DNA from: Promicromonospora panici
Lineage (GTDB): Bacteria; Actinomycetota; Actinomycetes; Actinomycetales; Cellulomonadaceae
Reading direction: 5' to 3'
DNA: 64,000 bases
Assembly: GCF_900608595.1 (NCBI RefSeq)
Contig: NZ_UWYY01000001.1
Coordinates: forward strand, 337,828-401,827
Shown here: in pieces, positions 1 through 8,514 of the stretch
Layout: every line of letters starts with the position of its first letter
Numbering within the stretch: the first letter of the stretch is position 1
Position numbers and translations under genes: made by a program
The notes under the pieces: model-generated
Database searches by the model: none
The model's input: the letters and a program-made list of their open reading frames with translations, nothing else
Told to the model about the DNA's origin: nothing

Positions 1-218
1 TAGCCCGACGCCGGATCACGGACCGGCAGCGCATCCGCCAGCTCCGGAGGACCGACCACCACGACTCGACGTGCCCGTGCGCTCGCGGTGAGCGCGCGGT
101 CGAGCAGCCGCGCGCCGTCCACGACGAGGCCCGCCTTGGACGTGCCGTCCAGGCGCGAGGCCCGGCCGCCGGCCAGGATCACGGCGTCGTACACGATCTC
201 GCGCATCCGCGCCGTCAT
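1..218 (-). CDS. mobA: MobA-like molybdenum cofactor guanylyltransferase, N-terminal part (runs off the window)
   Basis: Reading the minus strand from an ATG at 218-216 gives MTARMREIVYDAVILAGG followed by RASRLDGTSKA. The LAGGxxxRxxGxxKA pattern is the nucleotide-binding signature of the MobA/NTP-transferase family, which attaches GMP to molybdopterin. About 72 residues are present and the frame stays open to the edge. The ATG overlaps the moeA stop (ATGA at 218-215), so the two are translationally coupled and both serve Moco synthesis, fitting the nitrate reductase downstream. MobA versus another nucleotidyltransferase (for example a MoeA-linked NTP transferase) cannot be settled from the N-terminus alone. 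Confidence 0.82.
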   Translation of the reverse strand, partial: MTARMREIVYDAVILAGGRASRLDGTSKAGLVVDGARLLDRALTASARARRVVVVGPPELADALPVRDPASG

Positions 219-1489
219 CGGAGCATCAGCACCTGGATCAGGTCGCCGGTGCGCACCTTCTCGACGTCGGGCGGGACGAGGGCGAGGCCGTCGGCCGCGG
301 CGAGCGCGGAGAGGGCATGGTGCGAGCCGCAGGGTTCGGCTGCGCCGTCGGACACCTGCACCGGGAGCACCTGGAGCTTGCCGGCCGGACTCGACCATGC
401 CACGGCGGCGGGGAGGGAACGGTATACCCGGACGTCGAGGCCCCGCAGGCGGTCGACCGCCGGGCGCGCGAACAGCTCGAACGACGCGTACGCCCCGACC
501 GGGTTGCCCGGCAGCGCGAGCCAGGGCACGCCTCGCCAGCGGGCGAGCGCCTGCGGCTTGCCGGGTGACATGGCGACAGTGGCGACGTCGACATCGGTCG
601 CGCCGCTGCCCTCGGTCTGGGCCGCGGTCCCGGGAGTCGGCGCCGCCAGCACCTCCCGCACCACGTCGGCGGCACCCGCCGACACGCCGCCCGCCGTGAC
701 GATCAGGTCCGCACCCGGGCCGTTCGCGTCGCCCGGTGCGGCGCGTACGGCTTCGTCGAGCGCGGCACGAAGGGTCACCGGGTCGTCGGGCACCGGCCCC
801 AGCCGGACCACGTCGGCACCGGCCGCCCGGGCCGCGGCCGCGAGCATCGGCCCGTTGGAGTCCGTGATCTGGCCCGGCCCGAGCGCCATGCCCACGGGCA
901 CCAGCTCCGAGCCGGTCGAGATCACGGCGACCAGCGGCCGGCGTCGGGCAGGAACGCGTACCGTGCCCGACGCCGCCAGCGTGCCGACCAGAGCAGCCGT
1001 CACCTCCCTCCCGGCGCGCGCGAGCAGCTGCCCCTCGCGGACGTCCTCACCCGCGCCCCGGATGTGGGATCGAGGCCGCCGGGCGAGCGTCACCGTGTCC
1101 TCGGCCCGAGGCGCGCCCGCGACGAACCGGCCGGTCGAGGTGTGCTCCACGGGGATCACGGCGTCCGCCCCGGGCGGGAGGGGCGCACCGGTCATGATCC
1201 GCACGGCCTGCCCCGGCCCGATCCCGGCCACATCGCTGCGGCCGGCGGCGACATCGCCCGCGACCTGGAGCGTTACCGGCCCGCCGCCGGCTGGAAGATC
1301 CGCCAGCCGCACGGCGTACCCGTCCATCGCGGCGCTGTCGAAGGGCGGGACGGAGACGGCGGCGTACAGGTCCTGTGCAAGGACCGAGCCCTGGGCGTCA
1401 CCGAGATCAAGAGTGGCCGCGGGCAGCGGTGCGACGAGCGCGCGCACGCGCTCGACGTGCTCGGTGACGCTCCGCAACCTTGACTCCAT
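215..1489 (-). CDS. moeA: Molybdopterin molybdenumtransferase MoeA
   Basis: A 424-residue protein of the MoeA/gephyrin E-domain family, which inserts molybdate into adenylylated molybdopterin in the cytoplasm. Recognisable parts in order are the N-terminal MoeA domain (DSAAMDGYAVR near residue 50), the central MPT-binding domain (STGSELVP, ITDSNGPML, TAGGVSAGAADVV), the SPGKPQALA and LPGNPVGAY loops, and a C-terminal domain IV. Length is normal for the family. It is followed, with a 4-base overlap, by mobA and lies divergently from the nitrate assimilation genes, so it probably supplies the cofactor of the nitrate reductase at 3646-5976. Confidence 0.95.
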   Translation of the reverse strand: MESRLRSVTEHVERVRALVAPLPAATLDLGDAQGSVLAQDLYAAVSVPPFDSAAMDGYAVRLADLPAGGGPVTLQVAGDVAAGRSDVAGIGPGQAVRIMTGAPLPPGADAVIPVEHTSTGRFVAGAPRAEDTVTLARRPRSHIRGAGEDVREGQLLARAGREVTAALVGTLAASGTVRVPARRRPLVAVISTGSELVPVGMALGPGQITDSNGPMLAAAARAAGADVVRLGPVPDDPVTLRAALDEAVRAAPGDANGPGADLIVTAGGVSAGAADVVREVLAAPTPGTAAQTEGSGATDVDVATVAMSPGKPQALARWRGVPWLALPGNPVGAYASFELFARPAVDRLRGLDVRVYRSLPAAVAWSSPAGKLQVLPVQVSDGAAEPCGSHHALSALAAADGLALVPPDVEKVRTGDLIQVLMLR

Positions 1490-1524
1490 GAGACGACGCT
1501 AGGCGAGCCGCGTTCGGACGGGAT

Positions 1525-1559
1525 TTCCTGTGTCTCACAGTAGGACGTCGATTCCTGTG
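1525..1559. promoter_or_regulatory. Inverted and direct repeats in the moeA/VOC divergent promoter region
   Basis: CTGTG-TCT-CACAG at 1528-1540 is a perfect 5-bp inverted repeat, and TTCCTGTG occurs as a direct repeat at 1525-1532 and 1552-1559. The site lies just upstream of moeA. It could be an operator; no regulator can be named. Confidence 0.3.
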
Positions 1560-1566
1560 AGCGTGA

Positions 1567-1588
1567 GATCTCTTGACATCAAGATATC
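1567..1588. promoter_or_regulatory. 22-bp imperfect palindrome upstream of the VOC gene
   Basis: GATnTCTTGA-CA-TCAAGAnATC is a symmetric site 20 bases upstream of the VOC-gene start codon; the central TTGACA could also serve as a -35 element. It looks like an operator for a dimeric winged-helix repressor (MarR-like sites are of this kind), but that is inference. Confidence 0.4.
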
Positions 1589-1608
1589 TGCTCGGAAGGG
1601 TGGCCGCC

Positions 1609-1998
1609 ATGAGGCTTCACCATGTACAGGTCACGTGCCCGCCCGGCGGCGAGGACGCCGCTCGCCGCTTCTACGGCGAAGGTCTCGGACTGGCCGAGGT
1701 GCCGACGCCGCCCGGACTCGCGGGCCGGGCTCTCTGCTGGTTCCGCGACTTCGACGCGGAGGGCCGCACGACGGCCGAGATCCACGTCGGCGTCCAGGAT
1801 CCGTTCACTCCCGCCCGCAAGGCCCACCCCGCCCTCGTGGCCGACGACGTGGCGCATCTCGAGTCCATCGGCGCCCGCCTCGAAGAGCTCGGGTTCGAGA
1901 TCACCTGGAAGGACCGCCACACCTTCGACGGCTACGAGCGATTCCACGCCTTCGACGGCGCGGGCAACCGCGTGGAGGTCCTGACGCCGATCGAGTGA
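1609..1998 (+). CDS. VOC-superfamily (glyoxalase/bleomycin-resistance fold) protein
   Basis: The 129-residue protein starts MRLHHVQVTCPPGGEDAARRF and ends with RVEVLTP, the two ends typical of the vicinal-oxygen-chelate fold (two beta-alpha-beta-beta-beta modules). Candidate metal ligands are His4 or His5 and the Glu of the final RVEVL strand. The ATG at 1609 with GGAAGGG upstream is preferred over an upstream GTG-like frame extension at 1573, which would begin inside the palindrome. Substrate unknown; it stands alone between moeA and narK. Confidence 0.8.
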   Translation: MRLHHVQVTCPPGGEDAARRFYGEGLGLAEVPTPPGLAGRALCWFRDFDAEGRTTAEIHVGVQDPFTPARKAHPALVADDVAHLESIGARLEELGFEITWKDRHTFDGYERFHAFDGAGNRVEVLTPIE

Positions 1999-2106
1999 CC
2001 CGGTCGCGGTGGTCAGTGCCGCTCGGGGACTCAGTCAAGGCCGTACCGCACGCCGGTGCCGTGCGCAAACCCCTCACACGGGTAGCCGGACCGCTGTGCG
2101 TTCTTC

Positions 2107-2122
2107 CTTACGGTCGATTAAC
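2107..2122. promoter_or_regulatory. Candidate GlnR box upstream of narK
   Basis: The sequence CTTAC-GGTCGA-TTAAC has the AC-n9-AC spacing of actinobacterial GlnR binding sites. It lies about 140 bases upstream of narK, the first gene of the nitrate operon. GlnR control of nitrate assimilation is known in actinobacteria; this particular match is short and only suggestive. Confidence 0.33.
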
Positions 2123-2263
2123 TGCTCTTGGCCGGGCGATGAAACACCCTCTCCCTAGGTTCCTCCTTGTCGGTCCGACGTCGGGCCGGCCCCGGACTGA
2201 CAGCAGTCGGTCCGGGCGCGCCCGGCGTCGTCGGGCATACGCCCACGCAGGGAGGACAACAAC

Positions 2264-3643
2264 GTGTCCACTCCGACCACACGCGACGACCAGACTCCGA
2301 CGGTGAGCGAGCCCACCGGCTCGACCACCACCGACACCGCAGCGAGCACCGCGCCGAAGTCAGCGGTCCAGCGGTACACCGGCCGCTGGATCGACCACTG
2401 GGACCCCGAGGACAAGACCCTCTGGGAGGACGGCGGACGCCGCACCGCCCGCCGCAACCTCGTGCTGTCGATCTTCGCGGAGTTCCTCGGCTTCGGCGCC
2501 TGGGCCCTCTGGTCCATCGTGGTGCCGCAGCTGCCCGCGGCAGGCTTCGACCTCACGGTCGACCAGATGTTCTGGCTCATCTCGGTGCCGAGCCTCGTCG
2601 GCGCCACACTCCGCATCCCCTACACGTTCGCGGTCCCGGTCTTCGGTGGCCGTAACTGGACCATCGTCTCCGCGCTGCTCCTGCTGCTGCCGACGGGCGC
2701 GCTGATCCTCACGGTCAACGACCCGACCACCCCGTTCCCCGTGCTGCTCGTCGCCGCGGCGCTCGCGGGCCTGGGCGGCGGCAACTTCGCCTCCTCGATG
2801 GCGAACATCTCGTTCTTCTTCCCCGAGAAGGAGAAGGGTGCGGCCCTCGGCTGGAACGCCGCCGGCGGAAACATCGGCACGGCGGCCGTGCAGCTCGCGG
2901 TCCCGCTCGTCATCGTGACCGGTGCGGGCGTCGCGCTCGACCGGGCCGGCCTCATCTTCATCCCGTTCATCCTGCTCGCCGCGTTCCTCGCCTGGCGCTG
3001 GATGGACAACCTCACCACGGCCAAGGCGGACCCGCGCTCGTTCGGTGTCGCGGTCCACGACAAGCACACGTGGATCATCAGCTTCATCTACATCGGCACG
3101 TTCGGTTCGTTCATCGGCTACGCCGGCGCTTTCCCGACCCTGCTCAAGGGCGAGTTCCCCGACGTCGCCCTGCCGCTCGCGTTCATGGGCGCGCTCGTGG
3201 GGTCGGTCGCCCGGCCGCTCGGTGGCATCCTCGCCGACCGGGTCGGCGGCATGGTCATCACCATCGCGTCGTTCGGCGTGATGGCGCTCGGCGCGATGGG
3301 CGCGATCTGGGCCCTCGGTACCGGCAGCTTCGCCGTGTTCTTCGGCTCGTTCCTCGTCCTGTTCGTGGCGACGGGCGTGGGCAACGGTTCGGTCTACCGG
3401 ATGATCCCCGCGGTCTTCCGGGTGAGCGGCGCGACGGCGAAGGCCGCCGCCGGGTGCATCGGCATCGCCGGCGCGGTCGGCGCCTTCGGAGGGTTCCTCA
3501 TCCCCCGCGGGTTCGCGCTGTCCACCACGCTGGCCGGGTCGCTCGTGCCCGCGCTGTGGCTGTTCATCGGGGTCTACGCCGTGATGGCGTTCGTCTGCTG
3601 GTTCGTCTACGGCCGCGGCGCCATGGCCGAGGCACGGGTCTGA
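2264..3643 (+). CDS. narK: Nitrate/nitrite MFS transporter NarK
   Basis: 459 residues, a major facilitator of the nitrate/nitrite porter family. After a hydrophilic N-terminus of about 75 residues come about 12 membrane segments. The family signature is clear: a first nitrate signature around GLGGGNFASSMANISFFFP (residues 165-185), with AALGWNAAGGNIG following, and the second glycine-rich signature VSGATAKAAAGCIGIAGAVGA in the second half. GTG start at 2264 with GGAGG at 2251-2255. It is separated by 2 bases from the nitrate reductase gene, so it is cotranscribed and brings nitrate in (or exchanges nitrite). Confidence 0.95.
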   Translation: MSTPTTRDDQTPTVSEPTGSTTTDTAASTAPKSAVQRYTGRWIDHWDPEDKTLWEDGGRRTARRNLVLSIFAEFLGFGAWALWSIVVPQLPAAGFDLTVDQMFWLISVPSLVGATLRIPYTFAVPVFGGRNWTIVSALLLLLPTGALILTVNDPTTPFPVLLVAAALAGLGGGNFASSMANISFFFPEKEKGAALGWNAAGGNIGTAAVQLAVPLVIVTGAGVALDRAGLIFIPFILLAAFLAWRWMDNLTTAKADPRSFGVAVHDKHTWIISFIYIGTFGSFIGYAGAFPTLLKGEFPDVALPLAFMGALVGSVARPLGGILADRVGGMVITIASFGVMALGAMGAIWALGTGSFAVFFGSFLVLFVATGVGNGSVYRMIPAVFRVSGATAKAAAGCIGIAGAVGAFGGFLIPRGFALSTTLAGSLVPALWLFIGVYAVMAFVCWFVYGRGAMAEARV

Positions 3644-3645
3644 AC

Positions 3646-5976
3646 ATGCTCGCTTCCCCCGGAACCACTGTTGACTCGCACTGCCCCTACTGCGCCCTGC
3701 AGTGCGGGATGTCGCTCACGCGGCCCACCGCCGACGGCGCGGGTGCGCCGGAGGTGCAGCCGCGCGACTTCCCGACCAACCGGGGCGGGCTGTGCCAGAA
3801 GGGGTGGACGTCGGCCGCGGTGCTGGGGGCGTCCGACCGGCTGGTCACCCCGCTGGTCCGGGGTGTGTCGGGGGAGCTCGAGCCGACTAGCTGGGACGCG
3901 GCGCTCGACCTGGTCGCGTCCCGGCTCGCGGCGCTGGCCGCCGAGCACGGACCGGAGTCCGTCGCCGTGTTCGGCGGCGGCGGGCTGACCAACGAGAAGG
4001 CGTACGTGCTCGGCAAGTTCGCGCGGACCGTCCTGCGCACCCCGAACATCGACTACAACGGCCGGTTCTGCATGGCGTCCGCGGCGGCCGGCATGAACCG
4101 GTCGTTCGGCGTCGACCGCGGGCTGCCGTTCCCGCTGGCCGACCTCGGCAGCGCCCAGGCCGTGCTGCTCCTCGGCTCGAACCTCGCCGAGACCATGCCG
4201 CCCGCTGTCCAGCACCTCGCCGGTGCGCGGGCCGCGGGCGGGCTGGTCGTCGTCGACCCACGGCGGTCCGCGACGGCCCGGCTCGCCGACGATCCCACCT
4301 CTGAGCAGCCCGCCGAGGGCGTGCATCTCGCGCCCGTGCCGGGTACGGATCTCGCGGTCCTGCTCGGGCTGTTGCACGTGGTGCTCGCCGAGGGGCTCGC
4401 CGACCGGGCGTACCTCGAGGAGCGCACCACGGGGTTCGACGACGTCGCCCGGTCCGTCGCGGGCTGGTGGCCGGAGCGCGTCGAGTCGGTGTCGGGAGTG
4501 CCCGCGGGCGACCTGCGCCGCGTGGCCCGGCTGCTGGCCGCCGCCGCCCCCGTGCACGGCGGCTCGGGCGCGTACGTGCTGACGGGCCGCGGCGTCGAGC
4601 AATCGACGCAGGGCACCGCGACCGTCACGGCGTCGATCAACCTGGCGCTCGCGCTCGGCCTGCCGGGCCGCGTCGGGTCGGGGTACGGCGCGATCACCGG
4701 GCAGGGCAACGGGCAGGGCGGCCGCGAGCACGGGCAGAAGGCCGACCAGCTCCCGGGCTACCGCAAGATCGACGACCCGGCAGCCCGCGCGCACGTGGCC
4801 GCCGTCTGGGGCGTGGACCCGGAGACCCTCCCTGGCCCGGGCCTGCCGGCGGTGCAGCTCCTCAGGTCGCTCGGCGCGCGCACCGGCGAGACGGGTGGCC
4901 CGATCCGGCCCCGCGCCCTCATGGTGCACGGGTCGAACCTGGTGGTCAGCGCGCCCAACGCGGGCAGCGTGATCGACCGTCTGAAGAGCCTCGACTTCCT
5001 CGTGGTCTGCGACTTCGTCCCGAGTGAGACGGCGCTGCTGGCCGACGTCGTGCTCCCCGTGACCCAGTGGGCCGAGGAGGAGGGCACGATGACGTCGCTC
5101 GAGGGCCGCGTCATCCGCCGTCGGGCCGCCGTGCCGCCGCCGGGCGAGGCGCGGTCCGAGCTGTGGATCCTCGCCGAGCTGGCGCGCCGCCTCGGCGCGC
5201 CCGCGTCGCTGGCCTTCCCCACCGACCCGTCGGTCGTGTTCGACGAGCTGGCCCGCGCCTCCGCGGGCGGCCCCGCCGACTACTCCGGGCTGTCCCACGC
5301 CCGCCTCGACGCCGACGAGGCGTCCGGCGGCCCAGGCCTGTTCTGGCCGGTCCCGGCCACCCCCTCCGACGTGTCGGACCCACAGGTCACCGGAGTGACC
5401 CGTGCGTCTGACACCGACATGCATCCTGGGACGCCGCGGCTGTTCCTCGAACGCTTCGCCACCCCCGACGGGCGGGCGCGCATGGTCGCCGTCGACCACG
5501 TGGGGCCGAGCGACGAGGTGCGCCCCGGCGCCCCGTTCTACCTGGTCACCGGCCGGGTGCTGCAGCACTACCAGTCCGGCGCGCAGACGCACCGCGTCGC
5601 TGAGCTGGAGCGCCTCGTGGCCGAGCCGTACGTCGAGCTGCACCCCGTGCTGGGCTACCGCATCGGCGTGCCCGACGGCGCCCGCGTGCGCCTCACCAGC
5701 GAGCGGGGCCGGGTCGAGGCGACGGCCCGCTGGACCGACGCCGTGCGCCCCGACACCGTCTTCATGCCGTTCCACTGGAGCGGCATCGGATCCGTGAACC
5801 AGGTGACGACCGACGCGACCGACCCGATCTCCGGGATGCCGGAGTTCAAGGTCTGCGCCGTGGATCTCAAGCCCGTGGCCGACGCCCCAGCGGTCGAGCC
5901 CGTCGAGACCAGGACGGGTCTCGACGAGGTCGACCACCGGGATGCCGCCCGCCGAAAGAAGGAGCTCTCGACATGA
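3646..5976 (+). CDS. nasC: Assimilatory nitrate reductase catalytic subunit (Mo-bis-MGD, [4Fe-4S])
   Basis: 776 residues. The N-terminus carries the Cys4 iron-sulfur motif HCPYCALQCGM ... GGLCQKGW (residues 13-50), followed by the molybdopterin oxidoreductase domain (VFGGGGLTNEKAY, NGRFCMASAAAG, GQGNGQGGREHGQKADQLPG) and the C-terminal dinucleotide-binding domain (FYLVTGRVLQHYQSGAQTHR). It reduces nitrate to nitrite, taking electrons from the FAD protein encoded immediately downstream (ATGA overlap at 5973-5976). Residues 576-590 are an extra VSDPQVTGVTRASDT peptide encoded by a palindromic repeat, placed between the usual LFWPxPxxx and HPGTPRLFLxRF segments, so the enzyme carries a surface insertion. 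Confidence 0.94.
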   Translation: MLASPGTTVDSHCPYCALQCGMSLTRPTADGAGAPEVQPRDFPTNRGGLCQKGWTSAAVLGASDRLVTPLVRGVSGELEPTSWDAALDLVASRLAALAAEHGPESVAVFGGGGLTNEKAYVLGKFARTVLRTPNIDYNGRFCMASAAAGMNRSFGVDRGLPFPLADLGSAQAVLLLGSNLAETMPPAVQHLAGARAAGGLVVVDPRRSATARLADDPTSEQPAEGVHLAPVPGTDLAVLLGLLHVVLAEGLADRAYLEERTTGFDDVARSVAGWWPERVESVSGVPAGDLRRVARLLAAAAPVHGGSGAYVLTGRGVEQSTQGTATVTASINLALALGLPGRVGSGYGAITGQGNGQGGREHGQKADQLPGYRKIDDPAARAHVAAVWGVDPETLPGPGLPAVQLLRSLGARTGETGGPIRPRALMVHGSNLVVSAPNAGSVIDRLKSLDFLVVCDFVPSETALLADVVLPVTQWAEEEGTMTSLEGRVIRRRAAVPPPGEARSELWILAELARRLGAPASLAFPTDPSVVFDELARASAGGPADYSGLSHARLDADEASGGPGLFWPVPATPSDVSDPQVTGVTRASDTDMHPGTPRLFLERFATPDGRARMVAVDHVGPSDEVRPGAPFYLVTGRVLQHYQSGAQTHRVAELERLVAEPYVELHPVLGYRIGVPDGARVRLTSERGRVEATARWTDAVRPDTVFMPFHWSGIGSVNQVTTDATDPISGMPEFKVCAVDLKPVADAPAVEPVETRTGLDEVDHRDAARRKKELST
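5371..5414. repeat. Palindromic repeat family A, copy 1, inside nasC
   Basis: 44 bp: arms of 20 (17 match as an inverted repeat) around a CGGA loop; starts GTGTCGGAC and ends GTCTGACAC. It is translated in the frame giving VSDPQVTGVTRASDT. The flanks read as normal nitrate reductase, so this looks like an in-frame insertion. Confidence 0.88.
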
Positions 5977-7598
5977 ACCTGCGTGTCCCTGTGAAGGTCG
6001 TCGTGGTGGGCTTCGGGATGGTCGGGTCGCGACTCGTCGACGAGCTGCTGCGTCGCGAGCCCGAGGCGTTCGACATCACGGTGCTCGGCGCCGAGCCGTA
6101 CGAGCCGTACAACCGGGTGCTGCTCAGCGACGTGGTCGCCGGGCGCACCGACGTCGCCGCCATCACGATGCCCCTGCCCGACGGCGCCCGCGTCAACGTG
6201 CGCCGGGGCGTCACGGCAACCTCCATCGACCGGGAGGCGCGGGTCGTGACCGCCGACGACGGCACGTCCCACCCGTACGACCATGTGGTGCTCGCGACGG
6301 GTGCGGCCGCCCGGATCCCGCCGATCCCGGGTCTGCGCAGGGCCGACGGCGGTCTGCCCGCCGGCGTGCACGCGCTGCGCAACCTCGACGACGCCCGCGA
6401 GATCGTGGCCGCCACCGTGAACTCCCCGCGCGCCGTCGTGGTGGGTGGGGGCGTGCTGGGGCTGGAGGCCGCCGTCGGGCTGGCCGGTCGTGGCCTGAGC
6501 GTGACGCTCATCCACAACGTGGAGTCCCTCATGGAGCGCCAGCTCGACCCGGAGGCCGCGGACGTGGTCCGTTCCGGCCTCGAGGGGCAGGGCATCACGG
6601 TGCTGCCGAACAGCCTGTCCAGCGAGGTGCTCGTGGCGGGCGGCCACGCCGTCGGCATCCGCGTCAAGGACAACGGCGGGCAGGCCGGCGATGAAGTGGT
6701 GGCTGCGCGCCTCATCGTCTTCTCCGTCGGCACGATTCCCGAGACCGGGCTTGCCGCGGCGGCGGGGCTGTCCACGGACCGCGGAATCGTGGTCGGCTAC
6801 GACCTCGCCAGCCCCGACGACCCGCGCGTGCACGCGATCGGCGACTGCGCGCAGCCGCCGTCCGGCTCGCGCGGGCTGGTCGCCGAGGGCTGGGACCAGG
6901 CCCGCCGCCTGGCGGAGACGCTGGTCTCGCAGGTCGAGCCGGTCGCCCCGGTCGAGCCCGAGCCCCTGGCCCACCTGCGCCTGCCGCACGACGGCGCCCA
7001 GCCCAGCATGGCCGTCCGCCTCGGCGCCCTGCTGACCAGCGGCGCCACGATGAGCCGTGCGCAGTCGGACGAGGGCATCGACACGCGCGGCACCGACGTC
7101 GTGAAGGTGAAGGCGGGTGCGCTCAGCGTCACCACCATGGGGGTCTGCGGGCCGTCGCGCCCGAACGCCGCGACGCAGCGCGCGGTGCGCCTGGCCGACC
7201 CGCGAGCCGGGCGGTACGTCGAGGTGGTCGTGTCGGACGGCATCCTCGTGGGCGCCACGTGCGTCGGCGATCCGCGGGTCGCCGCGGATCTCATCGCCGC
7301 CTACACCCGGCGCACGCCCGCCCCGCTCGACCCCGCGTTCCTGCTGCTCACGCCGGTGATGCCGACGGCTGCCCCGGCATCGTCCCCCGAGCACATGCCG
7401 GACGACGCGGTGGTGTGCCGGTGCAACGGCGTGACCAAGGGCGACATCACCGACTCGTGCGAGGCAGGCGCACACACGGTAGACGAGGTGGTGCGCGAGA
7501 CCCGGGCGACGACCGGCTGCGGCTCCTGCAAGGACGCCGTGTGCGGGTTGGTGGACTGGCTCAAGGAGAGCAAGGAGGCGGTCCCGGAACCGGCGTGA
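5973..7598 (+). CDS. nasB: FAD/NAD(P)-dependent electron-transfer subunit of nitrate reductase with C-terminal [2Fe-2S] domain
   Basis: 541 residues. An N-terminal pyridine-nucleotide-disulfide oxidoreductase fold has FAD motif VVVGFGMVGSR (8-18), the NAD-binding VVVGGGVLGLEAA (about 150-165) and FAD-contacting GDCAQPP. Residues about 480-535 are a BFD-like iron-sulfur domain, VVCRCNGVTKGDI ... TTGCGSCKDAVCG, with four cysteines. This matches NasB, which passes electrons from NAD(P)H to the catalytic subunit. It resembles the N-terminal half of NirB but lacks the sirohaem domain. The start overlaps the nasC stop. Confidence 0.9.
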   Translation: MNLRVPVKVVVVGFGMVGSRLVDELLRREPEAFDITVLGAEPYEPYNRVLLSDVVAGRTDVAAITMPLPDGARVNVRRGVTATSIDREARVVTADDGTSHPYDHVVLATGAAARIPPIPGLRRADGGLPAGVHALRNLDDAREIVAATVNSPRAVVVGGGVLGLEAAVGLAGRGLSVTLIHNVESLMERQLDPEAADVVRSGLEGQGITVLPNSLSSEVLVAGGHAVGIRVKDNGGQAGDEVVAARLIVFSVGTIPETGLAAAAGLSTDRGIVVGYDLASPDDPRVHAIGDCAQPPSGSRGLVAEGWDQARRLAETLVSQVEPVAPVEPEPLAHLRLPHDGAQPSMAVRLGALLTSGATMSRAQSDEGIDTRGTDVVKVKAGALSVTTMGVCGPSRPNAATQRAVRLADPRAGRYVEVVVSDGILVGATCVGDPRVAADLIAAYTRRTPAPLDPAFLLLTPVMPTAAPASSPEHMPDDAVVCRCNGVTKGDITDSCEAGAHTVDEVVRETRATTGCGSCKDAVCGLVDWLKESKEAVPEPA

Positions 7599-7606
7599 AG
7601 CTTGAA

Positions 7607-7637
7607 CAGGGGTCATAGGAATTACCTATGGCCCCTG
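7607..7637. terminator. Stem-loop after nasB
   Basis: A 13-bp stem (CAGGGGTCATAGG pairing with CCTATGGCCCCTG, one G-U type mismatch) with an AATTA loop, 9 bases after the nasB stop; a T-rich stretch follows loosely. Probable terminator of the narK-nasC-nasB operon. Confidence 0.65.
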
Positions 7638-7688
7638 CTGTTATTTCGTCTTTGCTCCTCGTTCTTGTGTCAACCTACCGTCGGTGGC

Positions 7689-8462
7689 GTGAACACAATT
7701 CAGAATGGGTCGGCAACTCAAGAGCTCGCGGGAAAGCGCGCACTCGTCACCGGTGGTTCCCGCGGAATCGGGGCGGCGATCGTGCGGCAGCTTCTCGAGG
7801 CGGGCGCCGAGGTCCTGGCCACCGCCAGGTCGACGACGTACGCCGCGCCGGACGGAGCCGCGTTCGTGACGGCTGACATCCGGACCGAGGCGGGGACGGA
7901 GGCGCTGGCCGAGGCCGCGCTGGAGACACTCGGCGGCGTGGACATGCTCGTCCACAACGCGGGTGGTGCGCGGGCCAACGAGGGTGCCAGCGCCATGACG
8001 ATCCCCGCCGAGGACTGGCAGGACACGCTCGACCTGAACCTCCTGGCGCCGGTGCGGTTGAACGCACTGCTGGTGCCCGGGATGCGGGAACGGGGTTCGG
8101 GAGCGATCGTGCACATCTCCTCGGCCGCGGTTCTCCCGCCGGTCCCGGCGTTCGCGCACTACCAGGCGGCGAAGGCGGGCCTCGAGACCTACAGCCGGGC
8201 CCTGGCCGCCGAGCTGGCCCCCTCCGGGGTGCGGGTCAATGCCCTGGGCCCCGGCCGGACCGCGACACCCGGTGGCGAGGAGACGCGAAAGCGGTGGGCG
8301 AGCGACGACGAGGGATCGGGCGCGGTCAACACACCCCCGCTCGGGCGCGACGGCCGGCCTGACGACATCGCCGACGCTGTGCTCTTTCTCGTGTCCGACA
8401 GGGCGAGCTGGATCACCGGGACCTATTTCTCCGTGGACGGCGGCGAATATCCCAGGAACTGA
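7689..8462 (+). CDS. Short-chain dehydrogenase/reductase
   Basis: 257 residues from a GTG at 7689; the frame is open further upstream to 7602 but that part would overlap the operon terminator region. Classical SDR signs are the cofactor motif TGGSRGIGAAI, NAG (VHNAGG), catalytic Ser (HISSA), Tyr-x3-Lys (YQAAKAG) and the C-terminal SVDGGEYP. Substrate unknown. It is 52 bases upstream of an MDR reductase in the same orientation, suggesting a small redox operon. Confidence 0.88.
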   Translation: MNTIQNGSATQELAGKRALVTGGSRGIGAAIVRQLLEAGAEVLATARSTTYAAPDGAAFVTADIRTEAGTEALAEAALETLGGVDMLVHNAGGARANEGASAMTIPAEDWQDTLDLNLLAPVRLNALLVPGMRERGSGAIVHISSAAVLPPVPAFAHYQAAKAGLETYSRALAAELAPSGVRVNALGPGRTATPGGEETRKRWASDDEGSGAVNTPPLGRDGRPDDIADAVLFLVSDRASWITGTYFSVDGGEYPRN

Positions 8463-8514
8463 CGCCGAACGAATTCCGCCAAAGAAAAACAGGACTGACC
8501 ACGAGGTTTCATCA

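Noticed and set aside
1530..2306. 258-codon plus-strand frame running across the VOC gene into the narK leader
   Set aside because: Arg-rich low-complexity product in a different frame from the clear VOC gene.
5655..7616. 653-codon minus-strand frame over nasC/nasB
   Set aside because: Antisense shadow; histidine- and arginine-rich, with no start signal and no known motif.
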